Assembly (NCBI GenBank): GCA_041675285.1
Contig: JBAYTZ010000004.1
Location: forward strand, 186,001-250,000
Source: Candidatus Delongbacteria bacterium
Lineage (GTDB): Bacteria > CAIWAD01
Direction of reading: 5' to 3'
Length of the DNA: 64,000 nt
The first letter of the stretch is position 1. Each line of letters begins with the position of its first letter. This document shows, piece after piece, positions 24,355 through 32,540 of this stretch. Made by a program: the position numbers and the translations under genes. Below the pieces are notes generated by a model, which saw nothing but the letters and a program-made list of their open reading frames with translations, did no database searches and was not told where the DNA came from.

Positions 24355-26565
24355 GTGTCCGCGAAAACTGTGACACAGGCGATCCTGCTGCTCCTGGCCG
24401 CCCACGGCGCGCTGGGCTGGAGTCTGGTCGGGCGGGTGGTGGACCAGGACACGGGCCAGGCCCTGGCCGGGGCCAACCTGCGCGTGTTCGAAACCCGGTT
24501 GGGCACGGCGGCGGATCTGGAAGGCCGCTTCCGGCTGGAGCTGGGCGAGCGGCGCCAGGGCCGGCTGCTGGTCAGTCACGTGGGCTACGAGGAGCAGGAG
24601 TTGGCCGTGCTGGCGGGCGGGCCGGACTCGCTGCTGGTGCGGCTGCGCGCCACCTGGCTGGACCGCGAGGAACTGGTCTACAGCTCGGACGCCCGGGAGC
24701 AGACCACGCGCAACGCCACCACCAAGGTGGACGTCGTGTCACGGGCCGTGCTGGACCGCACGCCCTCCCAGGAACTCTCCCGCGTGCTGGAGGTGGTGCC
24801 CGGGATCTCCATCAAACGCTCCGACGGCGCCACCACCAATTCCCTCAGCATTCGCGGCAGCTCCAATCTGCTGGGTGGCGGCGTGGGCAACCGCGTGCTG
24901 CTGCTGGTGGACGGCAAGCCCGCCATCTCCGCCGACACGGGCGGCGCGGACTGGTCGATGGCCCCGCTGGCCATCTTGGAGCGCGTGGAGGTGGCCAAGG
25001 GCTCCTACAGCTCGCTCTACGGCTCCACGGCCATGGGCGGCGTGATCAACCTGGTGACCATGCGCGAGTTCCCCAAGCACCGCACGGTGGTGCAGGCGGG
25101 CTACGGGCTGGGCGAGCTGCCCACGGGCGACGCGCGCTTCCGTGACACGCCGGCCACGGAGAACCACCTCTCCATCACACACACCAACCAGCTGCCCAAG
25201 CTGGGCTACTACCTGAGCTACACCAAGCGCGAGGCCAACGGCCACCGCCAGAACAGCGATTACCTGTTGCACACGCTGAGCAACCGCTTCCGCTTCGGGG
25301 CTCCCCTGGCCGCCCGGCGCTGGGAGGTCACGCTGGGCTGGTCCAGCCTCAACCGCGGCTTTCCCCACAGCTGGGACAGCCGCCGCCGGCCGCTGCACAT
25401 CAGTCACCATCACCCGGAGTGGCTGGACGACCGACAGTCCAAGGAAGCGGCCAGCGCGGATCTCTCCTATCAGAGCACGGGCAGCCGCTCCAGCCTCAAG
25501 GCCCTGGCCTGGGCCAACCTGGGGCTCAGCCGCACCCAGTATCACGACGCGGAATTACGGAACACGCGCAGCAACGCGGACAAGCTGGGCGCGCGCCTGA
25601 GCTGGGACTGGCTGGGCTGGCGCCGGCAGGAGTGGATCCTGGGTCTGGACGCCCAGACGGACCGGGTGGACGGCCGCCCGGCGGATGTCTTCTACGGCAC
25701 CCACCAGACGGCGACCTACGCCGCCTTCGCCCAGAATCAGCTCCGCCTGCCGCTGGCTGTGGACGGGCTGCTGGAGGAACCGCTGCTGACCCTGGGCGCG
25801 CGGGCGGACCGGCACCTGGTCTACAACGGGCGCGCGGAGTTGCAGCTGTCGCCCAAGGTCGGGGTGATTTTCAAGGGCGCCGGACCACTCGCCGAGTGGA
25901 CCCTGCGCGGCAGCGCGGGCACGGCCTTCCGCAACCCGGCCATCGCCGATCTCTTCCTGAAGAGCGTGCCGGGAAACGATTACAGCTTCATCGCCAATCC
26001 CAATCTCAAGGCCGAGGAGAGCCGCAGCTGGGAGGGCGGCCTGCTCTGGCGCGGCCGCCGGCTGAGCGTGGACGTCACGCACTTCCACTACCAGTACCGC
26101 GACATGATCCACTACCGGGACACGGGGGACGTGTCGGTCTTCGAGATCGTCAACCTGAGCCGGGCGCGCATCCAGGGCTGGGAGATCTCGTCGGAGTGCC
26201 GCTGGAACCAACTGGGCGCGACGCTGGGCTACACGTTCGTGGACGCGCTGAACCAGGACACGCGGGAACCCCTGCCCTATCAGCCGCGGCATTCCCTCAC
26301 CGGGAGCGCCAGCTGGACACCGGGCAAGTGGCGGCTCAGCACCAGCCTGCGCCAGGTCTCGGAGACCGAGCGCGTGCGCTTCTATCTCTCCGACGCGCCG
26401 GGGGCCTACACGCTGCTGGGCCTGAAGGCCGCCTACTGCCTGGGCGAAGTGGAGGTGGCGGGTTCGGTGGAGAATCTGGGCGACGTGGCCTACGAGGAGA
26501 TGGAGCGCTACCGCATGCCCGGCCGCACCTGGCGGCTGGATCTGCTCTTCCAGTTGGGGAACTGA
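24355..26565 (+). CDS. TonB-dependent receptor
   Basis: 736 residues from a GTG at 24355. A signal peptide (about 7-21) precedes a carboxypeptidase-like repeat starting LVGRVVDQDTGQALAGANL. The plug carries LSRVLEVVPGISIKRS, LSIRGSSNLLGG, VLLLVDGKPA and the segment SYSSLYGSTAMGGVINLVT. The barrel includes FRNPAIADLF and FIANPNLKAEESRSWEGG, typical of the ligand-gated channel family. It is encoded immediately after a lipoprotein and is likely coupled to it. The transported ligand cannot be told from sequence. Confidence 0.92.
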   Translation: MSAKTVTQAILLLLAAHGALGWSLVGRVVDQDTGQALAGANLRVFETRLGTAADLEGRFRLELGERRQGRLLVSHVGYEEQELAVLAGGPDSLLVRLRATWLDREELVYSSDAREQTTRNATTKVDVVSRAVLDRTPSQELSRVLEVVPGISIKRSDGATTNSLSIRGSSNLLGGGVGNRVLLLVDGKPAISADTGGADWSMAPLAILERVEVAKGSYSSLYGSTAMGGVINLVTMREFPKHRTVVQAGYGLGELPTGDARFRDTPATENHLSITHTNQLPKLGYYLSYTKREANGHRQNSDYLLHTLSNRFRFGAPLAARRWEVTLGWSSLNRGFPHSWDSRRRPLHISHHHPEWLDDRQSKEAASADLSYQSTGSRSSLKALAWANLGLSRTQYHDAELRNTRSNADKLGARLSWDWLGWRRQEWILGLDAQTDRVDGRPADVFYGTHQTATYAAFAQNQLRLPLAVDGLLEEPLLTLGARADRHLVYNGRAELQLSPKVGVIFKGAGPLAEWTLRGSAGTAFRNPAIADLFLKSVPGNDYSFIANPNLKAEESRSWEGGLLWRGRRLSVDVTHFHYQYRDMIHYRDTGDVSVFEIVNLSRARIQGWEISSECRWNQLGATLGYTFVDALNQDTREPLPYQPRHSLTGSASWTPGKWRLSTSLRQVSETERVRFYLSDAPGAYTLLGLKAAYCLGEVEVAGSVENLGDVAYEEMERYRMPGRTWRLDLLFQLGN

Positions 26566-26610
26566 GTCGCGCGGGTCGCGCGCAACATCCGACCCCTCAT
26601 CCAAGCCAGC

Positions 26611-27486
26611 TTACATCACCAGCCACTCGCGCAGTTCCGCGGCGCGGGCCAGCGTTTCATGATAACCCAAATCGTAGAGCTGCAGCAGACGCTGGGGATC
26701 CCGCGTGACACGGCCGATGCCCAGCGTGGAGCCGGGGCGCAGCACGAAGGCGCTGCCGGCGGCCCGCCGCTGCTCTACCAGCTCCAGTGACGCGTTGTAC
26801 TGTTCGTGACGACGGGCCAGTGCGCCCCACAGCCCGGGGCAGCCTGGATGCCGGCGACGCAGGGCCCAGCCGGTGGTGGCGGGCTGCTTGCGGTAGCCCG
26901 CGCACTGGGTGAGCACTACGAGATTGCGCGACAGTCCGTCGGCCTCGCTGCGGGCCAGCGGGACGCTGTCCACCAGACCGCCGTCCATCAACCGCCGGCC
27001 GCGAAACTCCACCGGATTGCCGATCCAGGGTAGGCTGGTGGCCGCGCGCAACACGGTCATCAACTCCGCATCCGACAGCCCGGGCTTGTCCACGTAGACG
27101 GCCGCGCCCGTGTCCACGTCCGTGGCGCTGGTGGTCCAGCCGGCGGGGTTGGCGCGGAAGGCGGCGAAATCGAAGGGCACCAGACGCAGCGGCACGTCCC
27201 CGTAGATGAAGTCCATCCCGAAGGCCTCGCCCGAGCGCAGCAGGCGCGCCCAACTAAACCAGCGTGTGTCACGCACGAAGCGCGTATTGACGATGCGGTT
27301 GCGTTCCTGCTGTCCGGCCACCCAGTTGACCCCGTTGCAGGCGCCCATGGACGTGCCAATCACCGCAGGAAAGGTCAGGCCCAGGTCGTGCAGGGCGCGC
27401 AGCACGCCGCTGGTGTAGACGCCGCGCAGGCCGCCCCCTTCCAGGACCAGGCCGCAGGTTGTCGACTCGGGTGGCCAAGCGGGCAT
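26611..27486 (-). CDS. Patatin-like phospholipase
   Basis: 291 residues from the ATG at 27486, with GGAGG 4 nt upstream; in-frame starts further upstream lack a ribosome site. The oxyanion loop EGGGLRG (16-22), the nucleophile elbow GTSMGA with Ser46, and the catalytic-dyad DGG in RRLMDGGLVDSVP are all present. The family hydrolyses acyl esters of lipids. There is no signal peptide, so the protein is probably cytoplasmic or membrane-associated, resembling the YjjU-type group. It converges on the TonB receptor gene (stops 45 nt apart). Confidence 0.92.
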   Translation of the reverse strand: MPAWPPESTTCGLVLEGGGLRGVYTSGVLRALHDLGLTFPAVIGTSMGACNGVNWVAGQQERNRIVNTRFVRDTRWFSWARLLRSGEAFGMDFIYGDVPLRLVPFDFAAFRANPAGWTTSATDVDTGAAVYVDKPGLSDAELMTVLRAATSLPWIGNPVEFRGRRLMDGGLVDSVPLARSEADGLSRNLVVLTQCAGYRKQPATTGWALRRRHPGCPGLWGALARRHEQYNASLELVEQRRAAGSAFVLRPGSTLGIGRVTRDPQRLLQLYDLGYHETLARAAELREWLVM

Positions 27487-27716
27487 CGCCCCTCCGAACT
27501 TGCTGGATCCGCGCAGGTCCGGCTGGAGCCGGTCTGGCCCTGCCGGGGGCGTGGTCACAGGGATCATCGCGTGTCCCAAGATACAAGGCCCGGTGCTGAG
27601 CCCGTCCCTGCCTGGGACCTGCCGCGCGGAGCCGAATGACCCCGGGCGGGACGTTCAAATCGGGCTTGCCTTTCTCAACCGGGAACGCCACACTTGCCCC
27701 GCGCCGATTTGCCTCC

Positions 27717-27747
27717 GCTTGCGGGCGCGTAAGAAATGCAGCTAAAG
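27717..27747 (+). promoter_or_regulatory. Promoter-like motif, first copy
   Basis: GCTTGC-GGGCGCG then TAAGAAATGCAGCTAAAG. It aligns with the second copy at 27830-27861 with one inserted base. A short hairpin terminator follows about 27 nt later, so a transcript from here would be very short. Functional assignment is inference. Confidence 0.35.
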
Positions 27748-27773
27748 TGTGATCGAGCCGTTCGACCGCTTTG

Positions 27774-27806
27774 ATCCCGCTGGCGCTGCGCCCAAGCGGG
27801 ATTTTT
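27774..27806 (+). terminator. Rho-independent terminator with no upstream gene (end of possible small RNA)
   Basis: Stem ATCCCGCT (27774-27781) with AGCGGGAT (27795-27802), an inner GGCG/CGCC helix, then TTTTT. Orientation is plus, but no plus-strand gene ends here; the patatin gene is on the other strand and starts at 27486. It may end a roughly 55-nt RNA starting near 27750, or act as an attenuator for the downstream gene. Confidence 0.6.
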
Positions 27807-27832
27807 CGTTGCCGCCGAGTTGATGTTCAGCT
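27806..27832 (+). repeat. 27-bp direct repeat, left copy
   Basis: Identical over 27 bases to 28891-28917, starting TCGTTGCCGCCGAG. The two copies flank the unknown gene 27919-28824. The rest of the 432-nt gap 27487-27918 holds the promoter-like motifs and the terminator described separately. Confidence 0.85.
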
Positions 27833-27861
27833 TGCAGGGCGGGGTACAAATGCTGCTAAAG
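27830..27861 (+). promoter_or_regulatory. Promoter-like motif, second copy, upstream of unknown gene
   Basis: GCTTGCAGGGCGGGG then TACAAATGCTGCTAAAG, matching the motif at 27717-27747. It overlaps the end of the left 27-bp repeat and lies 57 nt before the ATG of the acidic unknown protein, a suitable position for its promoter. Confidence 0.4.
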
Positions 27862-27918
27862 CGGGCGCCTCCTGGGTGGAGACGCCGCCGTGTGTTCCAC
27901 CAGTCTCAGGAGGATGCC

Positions 27919-28824
27919 ATGTCCAACTCCCACCTCACCCCGGCCTGCGGGAATGCCACCCCGCAACCCCACAATCCGGCAGATCCGACGCAACTGGCGG
28001 ATCAGACCCGGCCGCCGGAAGCCAGGCTTGAGGACCGCTACGATCTGGACCAGCGCCCCCGCTGGTATCGTTCCGACCCCGCGCAGGAGGTGCGGGGCAC
28101 CCTGCGGCGGGCCCTGTTGGAGGACGTCGGGGTCGGCCGGCTGCTGGAGGAGGGGCTGGACTCGGCCCTGGCGCCCAGCTTGGATCAGCGGGAGAAGAAG
28201 CTGTTGTTCGACATCGCCGGCCCGGCGGCGCTCTCCGGCGAGGACCTGCCGGAGTTGTCGGACGGCGCCGTCGAGCTCTGCCGCATCTGGTTCAACGGCA
28301 CGGTGCACAACGAGGTCACGGCGGTGTACGCCTGTCCGGCCTCCACCTGGGAGGCGGATTGCATCGCCGAGTTGGCGGAGTCCCTGGGGATTGATCCGGC
28401 GGCCATCGATGAGCTGGATGATGAGCTGGAGGAGGACGACGAAGGGGAAGACGATGAGATTGATGAGTCGGTCCGGGAGGAGTTTCTAGAGAAGCGGGAG
28501 TGGATCGAAAGTCAGGCCTGTGGAAAGTATGTCATCTACGTCGTGGACGAAGTGGGTCTGCACGATGGTGACTCCGAGCCCTTCGAAGTCCAATGCAGCA
28601 ACGGGCCCTACACCCTGGGTGAGCTGATTCGTTTCCTGGAGTCCTGTGACTGGTGGGGCATGGGATGCGGCCTGGTGTGGGGCGCCTGGCACTCCTACAA
28701 CGAAGGCCGCGTGCCCGGCGAGGAGGACTTCGTCCCCCTGGAACAGGCTGCGGACTTCATCCGGGTGGAATCGACTCTCTACCCGGAGTTGGCCGCCTAC
28801 TATCGCGAACATCTGCAACCGTAG
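27919..28824 (+). CDS. Acidic protein of unknown function flanked by direct repeats
   Basis: 301 residues from an ATG with CAGGAGG upstream. I do not recognise it. The N-terminal 60 residues are Pro/Asn-rich. The middle has a helical region (LDQREKKLLFDIAGPAALSG), then a very acidic run around DELDDELEEDDEGEDDEIDE (residues about 170-195). The C-terminal part has KYVIYVVDEVG, PYTLGELIRFLESCDWWG and an alpha-helical end. Several Cys are spread along it without a clear metal motif. No signal peptide or membrane segment. It sits alone between two 27-bp repeats next to a tRNA gene, which suggests an acquired cassette. Confidence 0.75.
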   Translation: MSNSHLTPACGNATPQPHNPADPTQLADQTRPPEARLEDRYDLDQRPRWYRSDPAQEVRGTLRRALLEDVGVGRLLEEGLDSALAPSLDQREKKLLFDIAGPAALSGEDLPELSDGAVELCRIWFNGTVHNEVTAVYACPASTWEADCIAELAESLGIDPAAIDELDDELEEDDEGEDDEIDESVREEFLEKREWIESQACGKYVIYVVDEVGLHDGDSEPFEVQCSNGPYTLGELIRFLESCDWWGMGCGLVWGAWHSYNEGRVPGEEDFVPLEQAADFIRVESTLYPELAAYYREHLQP

Positions 28825-28890
28825 GGGACGTCCAGCCGGGGCGGAGCCATGTCGCTCGATGTGATTCGGCCGGCATCCAGGCAGAAGGTC

Positions 28891-28917
28891 TCGTTGCCGC
28901 CGAGTTGATGTTCAGCT
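28891..28917 (+). repeat. 27-bp direct repeat, right copy
   Basis: Exact copy of 27806-27832. It lies in the 328-nt stretch 28825-29152 between the unknown gene and tRNA-Thr. Read on the minus strand this copy falls in a short open frame (from an ATG at 28981) containing EDLEALIASVARIQELNINS, which might be a gene remnant. Nothing else is recognised in this gap except the terminator at 29112-29143. Confidence 0.85.
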
Positions 28918-29111
28918 CCTGAATCCGGGCGACGCTGGCGATGAGCGCTTCCAGATCTTCGTGCTGTCGGCGGCCCGACATGTGGGGGAATGACCCGGGG
29001 GATCAGCCGGACCGGAGGACCGCTCGATTCGCGCCCGGAGGCGGAACTCCAAGCCCTCAAGGGTGACACGGCCTGAGAAGGGGCCGCCACGAACCCCCGG
29101 ATTCTGGCAAC

Positions 29112-29143
29112 AAAAAAGGGATCGCCGCGAGGCGATCCCTTTT
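29112..29143 (-). terminator. Rho-independent terminator of tRNA-Thr
   Basis: Stem AAAAGGGATCGCC/GGCGATCCCTTTT with a 4-nt loop; on the minus strand it is followed by a run of six T (29117-29112). It lies 9 nt downstream of the tRNA. Confidence 0.85.
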
Positions 29144-29152
29144 GATGAATCA

Positions 29153-29225
29153 AGCCATCCGGGAGACTCGAACTCCCGACCTGCGCATTACGAATGCGCT
29201 GCTCTACCAACTGAGCTAGGATGGC
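29153..29225 (-). tRNA. tRNA-Thr (anticodon CGT)
   Basis: A 73-nt cloverleaf on the minus strand: acceptor GCCATCC/GGATGGC, D arm GCTC/GAGC, anticodon stem GCGCA/TGCGC with loop TTCGTAA (anticodon CGT, reads ACG), T arm GGGAG/CTCCC with TTCGAGT. The 3' CCA is not encoded. A near-consensus promoter lies just upstream and a terminator downstream, so it is an independent transcript. Confidence 0.97.
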
Positions 29226-29238
29226 TTGCAAAGCGCAC

Positions 29239-29267
29239 AGTATAGTGTCCGGGCCGTGCCCTGTCAA
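29239..29267 (-). promoter_or_regulatory. Sigma-70-type promoter of tRNA-Thr
   Basis: Minus strand TTGACA (29267-29262), 17-nt spacer, TATACT (29244-29239), with the tRNA 5' end 13 nt after the -10 box. Near-perfect consensus. Confidence 0.9.
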
Positions 29268-29281
29268 GCCGGGCGCTTCGT

Positions 29282-29305
29282 AGGGACACGACACGTCGTG
29301 TCCCT
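29282..29305. repeat. Palindrome between secA and tRNA-Thr
   Basis: Ten-bp arms AGGGACACGA/TCGTGTCCCT with a 4-nt centre, 10 nt beyond the secA stop. It could form the 3' hairpin of the secA message, but no U-tract follows on either strand, so terminator function is uncertain. Confidence 0.5.
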
Positions 29306-29315
29306 GCCCGAAACC

Positions 29316-32306
29316 CTAGTCTTCCTTGCCGTGGCAGGCCTTGTACTTCTTGCCGCTCCCGCAGGGGCAGGGATCGTTGCGGCCCACCCGCGGCCCCTCG
29401 CGCTTGATCGGCTCCTTCTTGGCCCGCGCCGCCTCCAATTCCTCCCGGGACGTGGTCTTGGGGGCCATGCTGCCGCCGGACTGCAGCAGCCCGGCCTCCT
29501 GATGGTGAGTCTGCGCGCCCTCGTCGCCGCGGCCCTTGAACTCCGTGTCCTCCTGGCGGATTTCCAGGTTGGCCCGCGTGATCATCTGCAGCGCGTCCTC
29601 GTAGGTGCCCATTAGCATGTCGTGGAACATGTCCAGACCCTGCTTCTTGTACTCCACGAGGGGATTCTTCTGGGCGTAGGCTTGGAAACCGATGCCGGCC
29701 TTCAGCTCGTCCATCTCCGCCAGGTGCGATTTCCAGCGACGGTCGAAGGCGGTGAGCAGCGCGAAGCGCTCCAGCCGGGGCATCAGTTCCGGCCCCAGCA
29801 GCTCGCGCTTGCGCGTGTAGGTTTCGCGGCCCAGCTGACGCAGCTTCTCGCGCAACGTCTCCACGGCCATGGAGTTCATCTCTTCCTCGGGCAGGACCAG
29901 GTTGATGAGCAGGATGCGCAGCAGATCCTGGCGCAGCGCCACCCAGCTCCAGTCCTCCGGCTGCAGCGGCGGATCGCAGTGCTTCTCCACCAGCGTGTCC
30001 AGCACGTCGTCGATCATCTCTTCCAGCGTGTTGGACTGGTCCTCGCCCAGCAGCACGCTGGTGCGGCGGGCGTAGACCGTGTTGCGCTGGACGTTCATCA
30101 CGTCGTCGTACTCGATCAGGTGCTTGCGGATGGCGAAGTTCTGCTCTTCCACCCGGCGCTGGGCCTTGCCGATGGAGTTGGTGATCATGCTGTGGCTGAT
30201 CACCTCGCCCTCCTGAATCCCCAGCCGGTCCATCACGCCGGCGATGCGCTCCGAGCCGAAGAGGCGCATCAGGTCGTCCTCCAGGCTCAGGAAGAACACG
30301 CTGTCGCCCGGGTCGCCCTGGCGGCCGGAGCGGCCGCGCAGCTGCAGATCGATGCGCCGGCTCTCATGGCGCTCCGTTCCCAGGATGAACAGGCCGCCCG
30401 TCTTGTTGCCCTGGGCGTCGGTTTGCACCACGCCCTCGCCGAGCTTGATGTCCGTTCCGCGCCCGGCCATGTTGGTGGCGATGGTCACCGCCCCGGGCTG
30501 GCCGGCGTTGGCGACGATCTCGGCCTCCATCCGGTGCTGCTTGGCGTTGAGCACGTTGTGCGGGATGCCGGCCTTGCGCAGCTGGTCGGAGAGGATCTCC
30601 GAGACCTCCACGCTGATGGTGCCCACCAGCACGGGGCGTTTGGCGGCGTGCAGCTCGCGGATCCGCTCGGTGATGGCCACGTACTTCTCCCGCTTGGTGC
30701 GGTAGATGAGATCGTCGCGGTCGTTGCGGATCACCGGCTGGTTGGTGGGAATTTCCACCACTTCCAGCTTGTAGATGGAGAAGAACTCGTTGGCTTCCGT
30801 GGCCGCCGTGCCGGTCATGCCCGCCAGCCGCTCGTACATGCGGAAGAAGTTCTGCAGGGTGATGGAGGCGACGGTCTGCGTCTCACGCTCGATGTTGACG
30901 CCTTCTTTGGCCTCCAGGGCCTGGTGCAGGCCGTCGGAGAAGCGGCGCCCGTGCAGGATGCGGCCCGTGAACTCGTCCACGATCTGGACCTTGCCGTCCT
31001 GCACCACGTACTCCACGTCCTTCTCGTAGAGCGTGAAGGCGCGCAGCAACTGGCTGATGTTGTGGATGCGCTCGCTGCGGTCGCCGTAGATGCGGTTCAG
31101 GTCGTCCACCAACCGCAGGCGCTCCTCCTCGCCCAGGGCGGGGTCCTCGTCGATCTTCACCAGTTCGGTGGAGAGGTCGGGGATGACGAACATCTCCTCG
31201 CCGGAGGACGTGTACATGGCCAGCTTGTGGCGGCCCTTCTCCTGCAGGTCGATGGTGTGGCCGCGCTCGTCGATGGAGAAGAAGAGCTCGGCGTCCAGCT
31301 CGTGCAGCCGTTTCTCGCGCAGGTAGTCGTTCTCCACCCGCGTGATCATGCGCTTGATGCCCTCTTCCTTGGCGATATCCATGAACTCGGCGAGCTTGGG
31401 CGCGCTGCGCTGGGCCAACAAGAGGCGGATGCCCGCCTCGTAGCGGTCGTTGTCCTTCTCGCTCTTCCACAAGTCCCGGGCTTCGCGGATCAGGCCCTGG
31501 GTCATCTGGAACTGGTCGTCCACCAGCCGCCGGACGGGCTCTTTCAGCTCGTTGAACTTGTGCGTGGACTTGTCCACCGGGCCGGCGATGATCAGCGGCG
31601 TGCGGGCCTCGTCGATGAGCACGCTGTCCACTTCGTCCACGATGGCGAAGTGGTAATCGCGCTGCACGCGGTCCTCCAGGTGCAGGACCATGTTGTCGCG
31701 CAGATAGTCGAAGCCCATCTCGTTGTTCGTGCCGTAGCAGATGTCGCACAGGTACATCGACTTGCGGACCACCGGATCCTGGCCGTTGAGGATCACGCCC
31801 ACGCTCATGCCCAGCCAGCGGTAGATCAGGCCCATCCACTCGCTGTCACGCTGGGCCAGGTAATCGTTGACGGTCACCAGATGGGCGCCGCGCCCGGTGA
31901 GCGCGTTCAGGTACATGGGCAGGACGGCCACCAGGGTCTTGCCCTCGCCGGTGGCCATCTCCGCGATGCCGCCCCGGTGCAGGGCGATGGCGCCGATGAG
32001 CTGGACGTCGTAGGGCACCATGTCCCAGGTCATGGTCTTGCCCATGACGGTGTATTCCACGCCGCGGTTGCGCCGGCAGGCGTCCTTGACCACAGCGTAG
32101 GCCTCGTGGAGGATGTCCTCGGTGGACGCGCCGTCCTGCAGCCGCTGGCGCAGTTCGCCGGTCTTGGCCTGCAGCTGCTCGTCCGTCAGGGAGGCCAGCG
32201 CGGCATAGATCTGGTTGATCTTGTCCACGTCCGGCTGATAGGTGGCCAGGGTGTGGGCCCGCCGGTCGGTCTTGCCTCCGAAGATGCTCTTCAGAAATCC
32301 AAACAT
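29316..32306 (-). CDS. secA: Protein translocase subunit SecA
   Basis: 996 residues from the ATG at 32306 (MFGFLKSIFGGK). Motor domain: Walker A region MATGEGKTLVAVLP, DEVDSVLIDEARTPLIIAG, and GRGTDIKLGEGV with the HESRRIDLQLRGRSGRQGD arginine-finger motif. The C-terminus carries the SEC-C zinc motif DPCPCGSGKKYKACHGKED. SecA is the ATPase that drives unfolded preproteins through SecYEG at the inner membrane. It is slightly longer than the E. coli protein (about 900), in line with FCB homologues. It is divergent from rocD with 234 nt between them. Confidence 0.98.
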   Translation of the reverse strand: MFGFLKSIFGGKTDRRAHTLATYQPDVDKINQIYAALASLTDEQLQAKTGELRQRLQDGASTEDILHEAYAVVKDACRRNRGVEYTVMGKTMTWDMVPYDVQLIGAIALHRGGIAEMATGEGKTLVAVLPMYLNALTGRGAHLVTVNDYLAQRDSEWMGLIYRWLGMSVGVILNGQDPVVRKSMYLCDICYGTNNEMGFDYLRDNMVLHLEDRVQRDYHFAIVDEVDSVLIDEARTPLIIAGPVDKSTHKFNELKEPVRRLVDDQFQMTQGLIREARDLWKSEKDNDRYEAGIRLLLAQRSAPKLAEFMDIAKEEGIKRMITRVENDYLREKRLHELDAELFFSIDERGHTIDLQEKGRHKLAMYTSSGEEMFVIPDLSTELVKIDEDPALGEEERLRLVDDLNRIYGDRSERIHNISQLLRAFTLYEKDVEYVVQDGKVQIVDEFTGRILHGRRFSDGLHQALEAKEGVNIERETQTVASITLQNFFRMYERLAGMTGTAATEANEFFSIYKLEVVEIPTNQPVIRNDRDDLIYRTKREKYVAITERIRELHAAKRPVLVGTISVEVSEILSDQLRKAGIPHNVLNAKQHRMEAEIVANAGQPGAVTIATNMAGRGTDIKLGEGVVQTDAQGNKTGGLFILGTERHESRRIDLQLRGRSGRQGDPGDSVFFLSLEDDLMRLFGSERIAGVMDRLGIQEGEVISHSMITNSIGKAQRRVEEQNFAIRKHLIEYDDVMNVQRNTVYARRTSVLLGEDQSNTLEEMIDDVLDTLVEKHCDPPLQPEDWSWVALRQDLLRILLINLVLPEEEMNSMAVETLREKLRQLGRETYTRKRELLGPELMPRLERFALLTAFDRRWKSHLAEMDELKAGIGFQAYAQKNPLVEYKKQGLDMFHDMLMGTYEDALQMITRANLEIRQEDTEFKGRGDEGAQTHHQEAGLLQSGGSMAPKTTSREELEAARAKKEPIKREGPRVGRNDPCPCGSGKKYKACHGKED

Positions 32307-32540
32307 GTGTTCTCTCGTGCTTGAGGTCCGGGTGGGAACGTCCCACGACCGGGCGAACCCGGCCTGTTCCGAAACAATGGATGCGTGGGCAACCGGCCAA
32401 AGTAGAAGAGGATCAGGTTGATTCCAAGCCGGGCCAGGGTCTTGCTGGTCCGCGGACAAGCGCGAGTTGGCCCCTTGGCGGGCATTTTCGAACTTGGGGC
32501 GCGCGTTTCGCGACCACCATCAACCAGGAGGATTCCACAT

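Noticed and set aside
27830..27861. Sigma-54 promoter upstream of the acidic unknown gene
   Set aside because: A GG-N10-GC spacing can be found, but the conserved TGGCAC and TTGC boxes are missing and the related copy at 27717 lacks the GG.
28800..29294. A 164-codon minus-strand frame with LAQLVEQRIRNAQVGSSS
   Set aside because: It covers tRNA-Thr and its terminator; this peptide is a familiar artefact of translating tRNA genes.
29282..29305. Rho-independent terminator of secA
   Set aside because: The hairpin is good, but no U-tract follows on the minus strand, so I kept it only as a palindrome.
29622..32324. A 900-codon open frame antisense to secA
   Set aside because: It mirrors secA codon by codon; long antisense frames are expected in GC-rich DNA. 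Its composition (runs of V, H, Q, L, A) matches no protein and SecA is certain.
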